Below, piece after piece: positions 17,759-25,392 of a DNA stretch of 33,267 nt. Every line of letters starts with the position of its first letter. The stretch's first letter is position 1. The DNA is taken from positions 1-33,267 of the forward strand of contig USBI01000015.1 in NCBI GenBank assembly GCA_900552945.1, read 5' to 3'. A program made the position numbers and the translations under genes. The notes below the pieces were generated by a model that was not told the DNA's origin, searched no databases, and saw only the letters and a list, made by a program, of their open reading frames with translations. Origin of the DNA: an uncultured Oscillospiraceae bacterium (GTDB taxonomy: Bacteria > Bacillota > Clostridia > Oscillospirales > Ruminococcaceae).

Positions 17759-17941
17759 CTATACCCGGAAATTCCGGACACAGCGCAGAAAAACAATGCA
17801 CAGTTCCTGATACAGATCCTCGTCAAATGTACCGTTGACAACCGCTTCTTTCATCAGAAGCGGCCGGTACATGGAGAGCAGCGTTTCCATCGCCTGCGAA
17901 TGATTTGCTTTCGCCAATATGAGCAGTTCTCTAAAATTCAT
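17759..17941 (-). CDS. HTH_16 protein, Tn916 Orf8-like
   Basis: This 60-residue protein matches the small helix-turn-helix proteins (HTH_16 family) encoded next to the sigma factor in Tn916-type elements: MNFRELLILAK, LLSMYRPLLMKEAVVNG, FDEDLYQEL. It looks like sigma-factor region 2. In this family the small protein and the downstream-half sigma protein are encoded as a pair and may work as a split sigma factor; that is inference. I chose ATG 17941, with GAGAGG 8 nt upstream. It overlaps the end of the sigma gene by 11 bases. Confidence 0.85.
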   Translation of the reverse strand: MNFRELLILAKANHSQAMETLLSMYRPLLMKEAVVNGTFDEDLYQELCIVFLRCVRNFRV

Positions 17942-18326
17942 TTTCTTCACCTCTCAGAAGTTTTCTCAGCTTTTCAAGGGTACGGTAATACACTGCGGCC
18001 GTCCCTTTATAGCTCAGGCCGACCTCATCGGCAATTTCAGCAAAGCTCTTTTCATCAATGACTCTTGCCAGCAGTATGTACCGTTCTTGTTCCTTGATCT
18101 CTTGCAGGGCCTGACGCAACGCCTCATATTCAGCAAGCTGCAAAAGAAAGTCACTTTCTTCAGCCATTAGATAATCCATTTCCTCCAGCATTATTTCAAC
18201 TCGCTGCGGCTTGTCCTTCCCACGGAGATAATCTATCCGGCCGTTATGAACCGCGCTGCGCAGGTACGCCGTAAATTGATTTTGCAGTCTATGGTCTTCG
18301 GTTAGACCGTCGTTTCTTTTATACAT
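17931..18326 (-). CDS. Sigma-70 family factor, Tn916 Orf7-like
   Basis: This 131-residue protein resembles the small sigma factors of Tn916-type elements. The C-terminal region 4 helix-turn-helix is clear at about 93-125 (KSFAEIADEVGLSYKGTAA, then YRTLEKLRKLL). The N-terminal part is short and leaves little room for region 2, which may be supplied by the HTH_16 partner immediately downstream. In Tn916 the equivalent operon controls expression of xis, int and the transfer genes. The long leader (about 310 bases from the putative promoter) contains operators and a terminator hairpin. The gene is divergent from the XRE regulator. Confidence 0.85.
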   Translation of the reverse strand: MYKRNDGLTEDHRLQNQFTAYLRSAVHNGRIDYLRGKDKPQRVEIMLEEMDYLMAEESDFLLQLAEYEALRQALQEIKEQERYILLARVIDEKSFAEIADEVGLSYKGTAAVYYRTLEKLRKLLRGEENEF

Positions 18327-18401
18327 CGTTCTTCCTCCAAGCTAATCTGAATTTTCTAAAAATCCAGGTCATTTGGAGGAGAGCGAATATGCTTACGGGC
18401 T

Positions 18402-18447
18402 AAAAAAAGCACACAGACAAAACGGGGAGAATCCCGTCTGACTGTGC
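18402..18447 (-). terminator. Leader terminator/attenuator hairpin upstream of the sigma gene
   Basis: On the minus strand GCACAGTCAGAC pairs with GTCTGTGTGC (two-base bulge). An inner ACGGG/CCCGT stem lies within it, and T7 (18408-18402) follows directly. It lies about 75 bases before the sigma start, inside the untranslated leader, so it would cut transcription short unless relieved. Tn916 is known to use transcription attenuation to control its transfer genes, though at a different position. Confidence 0.7.
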
Positions 18448-18471
18448 GCTTCTTTACAGGTGTAATTATTT

Positions 18472-18486
18472 GGAACTAACAGTTCC
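18472..18486. promoter_or_regulatory. Operator copy 1, GGAACT-N3-AGTTCC
   Basis: A perfect 6+6 palindrome (GGAACT AAC AGTTCC) lies in the leader of the sigma gene. Two related sequences are at 18654-18668 and 18731-18741. The obvious candidate binder is the divergent XRE protein. Confidence 0.6.
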
Positions 18487-18644
18487 TTTTCATTACATAA
18501 AACGGTTGCTTCAGCAAACCGGATTTTAAAAAGCTCTAAAATCCATATAAGCCAAAGCGGAATGTCTTTTTCTTATCACCGCAGTCTGCACAAGCTTGTG
18601 TGCAGACAAATAGGATTACTCCTCATTTTTTGCCCTCTCTCTTC

Positions 18645-18668
18645 ATTATATCTGGAACTATTAGTTCT
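18645..18668 (-). promoter_or_regulatory. Sigma-gene promoter -10 box with overlapping operator copy 2
   Basis: On the minus strand a consensus TATAAT (18650-18645) lies four bases downstream of the palindrome GGAACT-ATT-AGTTCT (18654-18668). The palindrome would occupy the spacer between -10 and a weak -35 (TTATTA-like). A repressor bound there would block transcription of the sigma gene. The -35 is poor, so the start point is inferred. Confidence 0.5.
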
Positions 18669-18718
18669 AATAAATAACCACGAACGTATCGTTTTAAGGA
18701 CCGCAGGAAATCCTTAAA

Positions 18719-19072
18719 ATGAAAAAGGATGAACTAATAGTGGCAAATAAAAAGGAAATATCAATCAAAAATATGGGATATATCTTAAAGCAGGCACGGC
18801 TGAAAATGGGATATACCAGAGATCAGCTTTCTGAGCGTGTCGGCATCAGTCATAGATATTTAACAGCCATTGAAAATGAGGAACGGCGGCCCAGTTATGA
18901 GGTTTTATCCAAGCTGCTCCGTAATCTCGGCTTATCTGCCGACAGCATCTTTTATCCGGAAAAGGAATCCGAGCCGGAAGAAAAACAACTGCTGCGGCTG
19001 TTTCAGCAGTGCAGCGAACGGGATCGCAAGGTTATTAAATCTGTTATTGATATGCTGCTCGATAATCCATAA
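18719..19072 (+). CDS. XRE-family repressor, Tn916 Orf9-like
   Basis: This 117-residue DNA-binding protein has a helix-turn-helix at about residues 22-75 (GYILKQARLKMGYTRDQLSE, VGISHRYLTAIENEERRPSYE, LSKLLRNLGL). An acidic linker and a C-terminal helical dimerisation segment follow. Position and orientation, divergent from sigma and HTH_16, match orf9 of Tn916, which represses the transfer module. A partial operator copy (GAACTAATAGT, 18731-18741) lies inside its first codons, which suggests autoregulation. The ATG at 18719 has AGGA ten bases upstream; a GTG at 18740 would also be usable. A 20-bp-stem terminator follows directly. Confidence 0.88.
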   Translation: MKKDELIVANKKEISIKNMGYILKQARLKMGYTRDQLSERVGISHRYLTAIENEERRPSYEVLSKLLRNLGLSADSIFYPEKESEPEEKQLLRLFQQCSERDRKVIKSVIDMLLDNP

Positions 19073-19115
19073 AGGAAAAGGGGAAGTTGTTTCGGACAAC
19101 TTCCCCTTTTCCTTT
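19071..19115. terminator. Strong bidirectional terminator
   Basis: A perfect 20-bp stem starting AAAGGAAAAGGGG has a 5-nt TTCGG loop and begins at the stop codon of the XRE gene. It separates the XRE gene from the convergent heme operon that ends at 19149 and can serve both strands. It also marks the border between the Tn916-like regulatory module and the heme genes. Confidence 0.93.
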
Positions 19116-19148
19116 CAGACGCCTGCATATGCCGCTGTCCTGTTTTCC

Positions 19149-19577
19149 TTATGTACTTGTAGATTTTTCTTCCGCGGAGGCCTTTTCGCCGGATCGTCCT
19201 TTTCGTATGGTCTTGACCCCGAACACGAAATAAATGATGTGGCAGACCCAGACGATGGCAAGGATGACGCTGGGAACTACCACATTCGCCCGCATCATCA
19301 TGAAAAATCCGACCCCCATCACCAGCGTCACCGGGATGATGATGCCGAGCTTGGTCTGCACCGTCATGCCTTTTTTCTTCACAAAGCTTTCCAGGTGCTT
19401 TTTGTAGAGCTTTGTGCTCACAAACCAGTCGTGGAGCTTCTGGGAGGAGTTGGCAAAGAAAAATACTGTCAGCAGAAAAAAAGGCACCGTGGGCAGGATA
19501 GGCAGCGCCACGCCGACGCACCCAAGCCCCAGGCAGATAAAACCAAGGATCAAAAATATCAGCCGTTTTAGTTTCAT
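19149..19577 (-). CDS. YbaN-family (DUF454) membrane protein
   Basis: This 142-residue inner-membrane protein matches the DUF454/YbaN family. It opens with the characteristic FLILGFICLGLGCVGVALPI and LPTVPFFLLTVFFFANSS, then SQKLHDWF, and has further hydrophobic segments near 85-120. The tail is basic and then acidic. The molecular function of the family is unknown. It is the last gene of the heme operon, 42 bases after the CydC-like gene. YbaN genes often accompany heme or iron transporters in Clostridia, but a direct role has not been shown. Confidence 0.88.
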   Translation of the reverse strand: MKLKRLIFLILGFICLGLGCVGVALPILPTVPFFLLTVFFFANSSQKLHDWFVSTKLYKKHLESFVKKKGMTVQTKLGIIIPVTLVMGVGFFMMMRANVVVPSVILAIVWVCHIIYFVFGVKTIRKGRSGEKASAEEKSTST

Positions 19578-19619
19578 GGAATTTAAAATCCCCCTATTGT
19601 AATCTATGTATTTTTGTTT

Positions 19620-21290
19620 TCAGCTCATCCTCCCATGCTCAACGGAATAGACGGTGTCCGCAATCCGCATGGTGGACTGACGGTGGGACACCAGCACCAC
19701 CGTTTTCCCCTCCCGTTCTTCATGGAGGGATTTTAAAATGACCGCTTCGTTCAGGCTGTCCAGATTGCTGGTGGGTTCGTCCAGCAGTAAAAAGGGGGCG
19801 TCATGCAGGAAGGCCCGCGCCAGCCCCAGCCGCTGCCGTTCCCCGCCGGATAGGGTATCGCCCAGCTCTCCCACCGGGGTATCATAGCCCTGCGGCAGCG
19901 TTAGAATGAAATCATGCACCGACGCCTTTTTGCAGGCCGCCTCGATCTCCTCGTCCGTTGCCGTGAGCTTTGCAATCCGCAGGTTGTTTTTAATGCTGTC
20001 GTGGAACAGGTGGGTTTCCTGGGTGACAAAACTTTCCATGCTCCGAAGATTTGCCGTGTTAATATCCGCAACCCTTGTGCCGGAAAGCGTTACACTGCCT
20101 TTCTGCACGTCCCAGAAGCGCATGAGCAGCTTGAGCAGAGTGGACTTTCCACTGCCGCTGCGCCCCACAATACCCACCACGTTGTGCTTTGGTATCTTCA
20201 CCGATACATCGGACAGGATGGTTTCCTTCCCGTAGGAAAAGGTGACCTGCTCCGCCGCCGCACCTTCGAAAGCGATTTCCGGCTTTCCAACGACTTCTTC
20301 CACCACCGGGGTTTCATCCAGGATGTCCAGTACCCGGTTGCCCGCCGCAAAGGTGTTCTGCAAAGTGCTGCCCAGCGCCGCCAGCGCAATCACCGGGCCA
20401 AAGGAGGAAAAGAGGGCGATGGTGGGAATCAATACCCCGTCAAAGCCTACCGCTCCGCTTTGGCAGAGCAGGGCGGAAACAAACAGCATGACAAGGTCAA
20501 AGGCCAGCACCACCGTATTGGTCACTGCCGAGTTGCGGCCGGAGGTGCGTTTCATCCGTTCCTCGTCTTTGGCAAGGTCATCGGTTTTTTCATTCATCTG
20601 TGCCAGCCGCTTTTTGCCCTGCCCATATTGCAGGGTTTCCGAAAGCCCCCGCAGGCTGTCCAGCACAAAGCCGGAAAGCTCCCCGGATTTGGTGCGGAAC
20701 TTCATCCCGTCGTCCCCACTGAATTTTGAGGTCGCCAAAGGAATGCCAATTCCCACGGTGAGATACGCCGCCAGCGCGATGAGCCCCAGCAGCCAGTGAT
20801 AGGATCCGATGAACAAACACATTACAATCGTAAACAGGAACGCAATGGCCGCCGGGGAGATGGTGTGGGCGTAGAATACCTCCAGCAGTTCGATATCGGA
20901 GGTAATCACTGAAATGAGGTCTCCCTTGTCACGGCCTTCCAGTTTGGCAGGGCAGAGCCGCCGCAGCGCACGGAACACCTTATCCCGTAAAAGGGCCAGC
21001 AGCTTGAAGGCGATGAAGTGATTGCAGGCCTGTTCCGCATACCGCAGGAATCCCCGCACGATGGCAAACACCACCACACAGACAAACAGGGCGGTCAGGG
21101 TGAAGGGCGTATCAAATTGCAAAGCCTCCAGCACCGCATACCCGCCGAAGATGGTGATAAAGGCGGCGCAGAGATGGCCGATGAGTCCCATAAGGACAGC
21201 CAGGAGCATAAAGGCGGTTAAGGGTTTCACCAGCCCGATTAGTCGCGCCATCACTTGGAAGCCGCTTCGTTTCTTCATGCCGGTATTCAT
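19620..21290 (-). CDS. CydC-like ABC transporter, fused permease and ATPase
   Basis: This 556-residue half-transporter has an N-terminal type IV ABC exporter membrane domain (about 1-310) and a C-terminal ATPase domain. The ATPase carries Walker A GRSGSGKST, signature LSGGERQRLGLARA, Walker B FLLLDEPTSNLD and the switch His in VSHR. The membrane domain carries CydC-like segments (RGFLRYAEQACNHFIAFKLL and the GDLISVITSDIELLE loop). The start ATG overlaps the stop of the CydD-like gene as ATGA, with AAGGAGG upstream, so the two are coupled and probably form a heterodimer. E. coli CydDC has been assigned thiol export and, more recently, heme transport. Its place inside a NEAT/Shp/IsdE operon favours a heme-related task here. 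Confidence 0.85.
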   Translation of the reverse strand: MNTGMKKRSGFQVMARLIGLVKPLTAFMLLAVLMGLIGHLCAAFITIFGGYAVLEALQFDTPFTLTALFVCVVVFAIVRGFLRYAEQACNHFIAFKLLALLRDKVFRALRRLCPAKLEGRDKGDLISVITSDIELLEVFYAHTISPAAIAFLFTIVMCLFIGSYHWLLGLIALAAYLTVGIGIPLATSKFSGDDGMKFRTKSGELSGFVLDSLRGLSETLQYGQGKKRLAQMNEKTDDLAKDEERMKRTSGRNSAVTNTVVLAFDLVMLFVSALLCQSGAVGFDGVLIPTIALFSSFGPVIALAALGSTLQNTFAAGNRVLDILDETPVVEEVVGKPEIAFEGAAAEQVTFSYGKETILSDVSVKIPKHNVVGIVGRSGSGKSTLLKLLMRFWDVQKGSVTLSGTRVADINTANLRSMESFVTQETHLFHDSIKNNLRIAKLTATDEEIEAACKKASVHDFILTLPQGYDTPVGELGDTLSGGERQRLGLARAFLHDAPFLLLDEPTSNLDSLNEAVILKSLHEEREGKTVVLVSHRQSTMRIADTVYSVEHGRMS

Positions 21291-23029
21291 GCGTTTTCTC
21301 CCTCCTTTCCGTAGTTTTCCAGCGCCTGCTGGGCGTTCCATAGGCGTTCGTACAGCCCATGGTTTTTCAAGAGTTCCTCATGGCTACCGTGTTCGGCGAT
21401 ATTCCCGCTATCCAGTACATAGATGCTGTCCGCCTGCACCACATTCGCCAAGCGGTGGGAAATGAGTATTACTGTCTTTGTTTTCGCCAGCCTATGTATC
21501 TCAGCCATGATGTCGTTTTCGCTTTCCACATCAATGTTGGAGGTGGCCTCGTCAAAGATATAAACCGGGCTGTCGTGTAAGAGCGCCCGTGCCAGCGCCA
21601 GCCGCTGACATTGCCCGCCGGACAAATTCGACGCCTTTTCGAGCAGGTGAGTATCCAGCCCCTGCTCCGCTTTCAGGAATCCGGCAAGGTTCACCCGTTC
21701 CAGCACCGCCCACAGTTCTTCGTCCGAAGCACCCGATCTGCCCATCAGCAGATTGTCCCGCACCGTGCCCTTGAACAGATAACTTTGATGGCTGACGTAG
21801 GTGACATTGCGCAGCAAAGAACTTTCGTTCACCTCCCGCAGATTCACGCCGCCGATGGTGACCGAGCCGGCATATCCCCTGTTCCGCCCCATGAGGATAG
21901 CGGCGATGGTGGATTTTCCGCAGCCGCTTTCCCCGACCAGTGCGGTAAAGCTGCCCTGGGGGAACCGCAGATCCACGCCGTGTAAAATCTCCCGGTCCGG
22001 CTCATAGGAAAACCGCAGGCCGGAGCAGACGATGTCATGCTGTATCGGAAAGCTCTCGGAAACCTCCTGTTTGTGTTCCGGAAGATCCAGCAGGCGGAAA
22101 ATCTTGTCGCTGGCGGCCATGCCGTTCATGGCGATGTGGAAAAAGGAGCCGAGCTGCCGCATGGGGAGGAAAAAGTCCGCCGCCAGCAGGATGATCAGCA
22201 GGCATCCGGCTAACGATACATGATTACCTGCATACTGCGTTACCGCCATAATGACCCCCAACGCCGCCCCGCCGTAGGCAATCAAGTCCATAATGGTGAT
22301 GGAGTTGAGCTGCATGGTCAGCACCTTCATGGTGATTTTGCGGAACTTCTCGGCCTCCGCGTTCATCTCTTTGTTTTTGAACTCGTCCGCCTGATAGATT
22401 TTGAGGGTCGTCAGCCCCTGTAAATTTTCAAGGAAGGTATCCCCCAGCGCCGTGTACTGCCCCCAGTATTTGGAGAGCAGCTTTTTCGCCCAGGTCTGCA
22501 CCGCGGCGATGGCTATGGGAATCAGTGGCACGCAAATGAGCAGCACAATGGCCACCGGAACATTCACAAAGCAGAGCACCGCAAACAGGGTCAGCGGGGC
22601 CAGCATGGCGTAAAAAAACTGCGGCAGGTAAGCGCCGAAATAGGTTTCCAGCTGATCCACGCCCTCCACCGCCACCTGGACTACTTCGGAGGTTTTCACC
22701 TGCTCGTTGTAGGAAGCACCCAGCCGCAGCAGCTTTTCATAGATTTTCTCCCGCAGGGTTTTCTTGACCGCTTTGGAGGAAAGGTAGCTCATCCGGCTGG
22801 CCCCGGTGGTGCAAAGAAAGCGTATCACCAGAGCCGGAACGACCACGGCCGCCGTCGCCCACAGGGTATGGGAACTGGTATTGCCATAGTAAAGCCCGGC
22901 AAACAGGTTTGTAATGCTGAACATCATCGCGATGTTCGCCGCCAGGGAACACCACTGCAAAACGACGTTCCCGGCAATGTATTTTTTGCTCTCAGCCACC
23001 GTGCCGATGAGCCGTTTGTTGATCATCAT
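21287..23029 (-). CDS. CydD-like ABC transporter, fused permease and ATPase
   Basis: This half-transporter of 580 residues is the partner of the CydC-like protein. The membrane domain carries CydD-type segments (GASRMSYLSSKAVKKTLREK, LRLGASYNEQVKTSEVVQV, VEGVDQLETYFGAYLPQFFY). The ATPase has Walker A GESGCGKST, signature LSGGQCQRLALARA and Walker B VYIFDEATSNID. Both ATP sites look intact. The start is uncertain: ATG 23029 is used; 23026 and a GTG at 23041 are also in frame. The 5' end overlaps a 53-codon ORF by 38 bases. The substrate cannot be read from the sequence; heme, a siderophore or thiols are options. ABC exporters of this fold also import mycobactin (IrtAB). Confidence 0.85.
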   Translation of the reverse strand: MMINKRLIGTVAESKKYIAGNVVLQWCSLAANIAMMFSITNLFAGLYYGNTSSHTLWATAAVVVPALVIRFLCTTGASRMSYLSSKAVKKTLREKIYEKLLRLGASYNEQVKTSEVVQVAVEGVDQLETYFGAYLPQFFYAMLAPLTLFAVLCFVNVPVAIVLLICVPLIPIAIAAVQTWAKKLLSKYWGQYTALGDTFLENLQGLTTLKIYQADEFKNKEMNAEAEKFRKITMKVLTMQLNSITIMDLIAYGGAALGVIMAVTQYAGNHVSLAGCLLIILLAADFFLPMRQLGSFFHIAMNGMAASDKIFRLLDLPEHKQEVSESFPIQHDIVCSGLRFSYEPDREILHGVDLRFPQGSFTALVGESGCGKSTIAAILMGRNRGYAGSVTIGGVNLREVNESSLLRNVTYVSHQSYLFKGTVRDNLLMGRSGASDEELWAVLERVNLAGFLKAEQGLDTHLLEKASNLSGGQCQRLALARALLHDSPVYIFDEATSNIDVESENDIMAEIHRLAKTKTVILISHRLANVVQADSIYVLDSGNIAEHGSHEELLKNHGLYERLWNAQQALENYGKEGENA

Positions 23030-23153
23030 GGTTTCGCCCACCCTTTAAAAAATTTTTTGCAGCCTTTTTGATGACCGCGCATAGCGCAAGGATGGCCGCT
23101 GAAAACAGGAAGGCCAATAGGCCGTATCCCAGAGACTGCATCGCGTCATTCAT
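22992..23153 (-). CDS. Small membrane peptide between the DtxR and CydD-like genes
   Basis: This 53-codon ORF starts with an ATG that overlaps the stop of the DtxR-type gene by eight bases and ends inside the CydD-like gene. The product has one hydrophobic segment at about residues 9-27 (YGLLAFLFSAAILALCAVI) and a basic, then His/Asp-containing tail (NHDDQQTAHRHGG). ACGGGG lies close to the ATG as a possible ribosome binding site. The otherwise unused 116-base gap, the membrane-like composition and the overlap support a real gene. No family is recognised. Confidence 0.55.
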   Translation of the reverse strand: MNDAMQSLGYGLLAFLFSAAILALCAVIKKAAKNFLKGGRNHDDQQTAHRHGG

Positions 23154-23526
23154 CCCCGTCCGCCTTCTTTCTTTTTGCCAGCCCCTTGATGGCCTCGTAG
23201 CTTTCCGGGCTGACGGCGTGCTCCATGAGGCAGGCGTCTGCCGCCGCCGTTTTCCCGTCTACCCCCAGATCCTCCAGCAGCGTCCGGAAGGTCTGGTGGC
23301 GTTCGTAGGTGGCCTTTGCGATTTTCAATCCCGCTTCCGTCAGGCAGACGGCGTGGTTTTCGTCCCTCGTCAGGTATCCCTCCCGTTCCAGCGCCTTGAG
23401 GGAAACGGAGACTGTCGGCTTGGATACGCCCAGCTCCTCCGCGATATGTGCGCCGTGGACTTCCGTCTTTTGGGACAGCAGATAAATGGTTTTCAGGTAA
23501 TCTTCCGTTGTGCGTCTGAGCTTCAT
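23146..23526 (-). CDS. DtxR/MntR-type metal-dependent repressor
   Basis: This 126-residue regulator has an N-terminal winged helix (TTEDYLKTIYLLSQ, HGAHIAEELGVSKPTVSVSL) and the dimerisation/metal-binding domain. It lacks the C-terminal SH3-like domain of DtxR and IdeR, so its length is like MntR. Putative metal ligands are Asp9, the His of ERHQTF, and Cys/Glu/His in ACLMEHAVS. Metal-bound proteins of this family bind palindromes and repress uptake genes. The GTTAG-N6-CTAAC sites at 29.9-31.5 kb are candidate targets. The start has AAGGAGGG 10 nt upstream. The gene lies inside the operon it probably regulates, between the ATPase and CydD-like genes. Confidence 0.9.
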   Translation of the reverse strand: MKLRRTTEDYLKTIYLLSQKTEVHGAHIAEELGVSKPTVSVSLKALEREGYLTRDENHAVCLTEAGLKIAKATYERHQTFRTLLEDLGVDGKTAAADACLMEHAVSPESYEAIKGLAKRKKADGDE

Positions 23527-23553
23527 CGAAGCCGCACCCTCCTTCCTTTCCGC

Positions 23554-24330
23554 TTACACCGGAATGACAAAAGGCTTGCCGTCCACGCTGCGGATATCAA
23601 GATTCACATCATAAACCTCCTGAACCAGCTCCCCGGAGATGATTTCCTCCGGCAGTCCGTGGGCGATCATTTTCCCGTCCTTCATGGCGACGATCTCATC
23701 GCTGTAATAGAGCGACTGATTGATGTCGTGAAGCACCATGACGATGGTGATGCCGTATTCCCGGTTTAACTGCCGGATAAGCTTTAAGATTTGCAGCTGA
23801 TAGCGGATATCCAGATAGGTGGTGGGCTCGTCGAGGAACAGCACCCTGGTATCCTGCGCCAGTGCCATAGCGATCCATACTCGCTGTTTCTGCCCGCCGG
23901 ACAGTTCGGATACCGGCTTGTCCTTATGCTTGTATGTATGGGTGATCTCCATCGCCCGGCGGATCTTTTCCTCGTCTTCTTTGGGATCTGGAGAAAGTCC
24001 CATGGTGTGGTAGGGCGTCCGGCCGTAGCCAACCAGCTTTTCTACACTCAGATCCACCGGCGCGGTGTTGTACTGGTGGACGATGGAGACTTCTTTGGCG
24101 AAGTCCTTGAGCCGCATCCCGGCGATATCGCCGCCCCGCAGCAGGATCTCCCCCTCGTCCGGTTTCAGGTTTTTGGTCATTAAATTGAACAGGGTGCTCT
24201 TGCCGCAGCCGTTTGCCCCGATGAGGGTGGTGATTTTCCCTTCGTGCAGTTCCAGGTCGAGGTTCTTCAGCACCTGCTGTTTGCCGTAGGCGAAGGAAAG
24301 GTTTTTGACGGTAAACACGTTATTGTCCAT
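23554..24330 (-). CDS. Heme/siderophore ABC importer, ATP-binding protein
   Basis: This 258-residue ATPase of the FecE/HmuV/FhuC type has Walker A GANGCGKST at about 38-46, signature LSGGQKQRVWIAMALAQ, Walker B VLFLDEPTTYLD and the switch His in VLHDINQ. It energises the FecCD-type permease encoded immediately upstream, whose gene it overlaps by 11 bases. With the IsdE-like lipoprotein it forms a complete type II importer. The operon context points to heme rather than ferric siderophore, though the ATPase alone does not discriminate. Confidence 0.93.
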   Translation of the reverse strand: MDNNVFTVKNLSFAYGKQQVLKNLDLELHEGKITTLIGANGCGKSTLFNLMTKNLKPDEGEILLRGGDIAGMRLKDFAKEVSIVHQYNTAPVDLSVEKLVGYGRTPYHTMGLSPDPKEDEEKIRRAMEITHTYKHKDKPVSELSGGQKQRVWIAMALAQDTRVLFLDEPTTYLDIRYQLQILKLIRQLNREYGITIVMVLHDINQSLYYSDEIVAMKDGKMIAHGLPEEIISGELVQEVYDVNLDIRSVDGKPFVIPV

Positions 24331-25312
24331 AGCTTTGCTTCGACCTCCTCAACAGTAGGATAAAGAACGGGCCGCCCACCACCGACATAATGATAGCCGC
24401 GCTGATTTCATAAGGCGCGGCAATGGTGCGTCCCAGGGTGTCCGCCAGCAGCAGGGTGAACGCCCCCAGCAGGATGGAATAGGGCACCAGCACTTTGTGA
24501 TTGCTTCCCACCAGCAGTCTTGCAATATGCGGGACGATAAGCCCCAGGAAACTGATGGGGCCGATGACGGCGGTGGAAATACTCGCCAGCAAAACCGCGA
24601 TCACCGAAATGATGATCCGGCTGCGGGTGACGTTCACGCCCAAAGAACGGGCCGTTTTATCCTCCAGCGCCAGCAGGTTGCACTGCCCCAGCACAAAGAT
24701 GGAGGCGATGAGACCGATGACCACATAGAGTAACAGCGTCTGGAAATCGTCCCAGGTCTTCATGGTGATGTTGGCGTTGACGATGCTGGCAACGCCGGAG
24801 TAGTTGCTCCCCGTGCCGGAGTTGAAGGCACTCATCAGCCCTGTAAACATGGCGTTGACCGCCACGCCCACCAAGATAATGCGCAGAGGCGAAAGTCCGC
24901 CCTTCCAGGAAAGGGAGTACACCAGCAGGAAAGCGACCATCCCGCCGAGGAAGGCAAACAGGGGCGTGAAAAAGTAGAGGGTCGGGAAAAAGGCGGTAAT
25001 GAGCACCGCCGTCAGGCTGGCGCCGCTGCTGACGCCGATGATGCCGGGGTCAGCCAGCGGGTTTTTCATCACGGCCTGCAAAAGCACGCCGGATACGGCG
25101 GTCGCCGCGCCGCCGAAGATGGCGATGAGGATGCGGGGAAACCGCAGATCGTAAATGGTCGCCACGTTTTCGTTGTATTCAATAAAGAGTCCTTTGAACA
25201 GCTCCAGGGGAGTTACCTTCAGGCTGCCGGTGTTTACGGCAACCAGAAACAGCGCCAGCAGCCCCAGGGCGGTGATGGCAAAGGAGAGGATTTTCTTTTT
25301 TCTGCTTACCAT
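24320..25312 (-). CDS. FecCD-family permease for heme/iron import
   Basis: This 330-residue integral membrane protein belongs to the BtuC/FecCD family, expected to have about ten transmembrane helices. Family segments include RFPRILIAIFGGAATAVSG, LLQAVMKNPLADPGIIGVSSGA, the cytoplasmic coupling region LGVNVTRSR and FLGLIVPHIARLL. It would form the homodimeric channel for the lipoprotein-delivered ligand. I chose ATG 25312, with AAAGGAG about 9 nt upstream; a TTG at 25318 is in frame. It lies 80 bases after the IsdE-like gene; this gap shows no strong terminator. Confidence 0.93.
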   Translation of the reverse strand: MVSRKKKILSFAITALGLLALFLVAVNTGSLKVTPLELFKGLFIEYNENVATIYDLRFPRILIAIFGGAATAVSGVLLQAVMKNPLADPGIIGVSSGASLTAVLITAFFPTLYFFTPLFAFLGGMVAFLLVYSLSWKGGLSPLRIILVGVAVNAMFTGLMSAFNSGTGSNYSGVASIVNANITMKTWDDFQTLLLYVVIGLIASIFVLGQCNLLALEDKTARSLGVNVTRSRIIISVIAVLLASISTAVIGPISFLGLIVPHIARLLVGSNHKVLVPYSILLGAFTLLLADTLGRTIAAPYEISAAIIMSVVGGPFFILLLRRSKQSYGQ

Positions 25313-25392
25313 AAGCAAAATCTCCTTTTGGAAAAACGGCCGGGATTCCCCCGACAGGAAAAGCCCGGCCGCTCCGTTTTTTGTTTTACAGA

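Larger units (their letters stand above)
18327..18718. other. Regulatory intergenic region between the sigma and XRE genes
   Basis: No gene is seen in these 392 bases, but they are rich in palindromes. They hold a terminator-like hairpin at 18402-18447, the operator GGAACT-AAC-AGTTCC at 18472-18486, a hairpin at 18503-18521, the inverted repeat GGATTTTA/TAAAATCC at 18521-18544, the near-palindrome GTCTGC-ACAAGCTTGT-GTGCAGAC at 18584-18607, and a second operator copy at 18654-18668. Regulation is the likely purpose; an origin of transfer is conceivable but unsupported. Confidence 0.65.
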
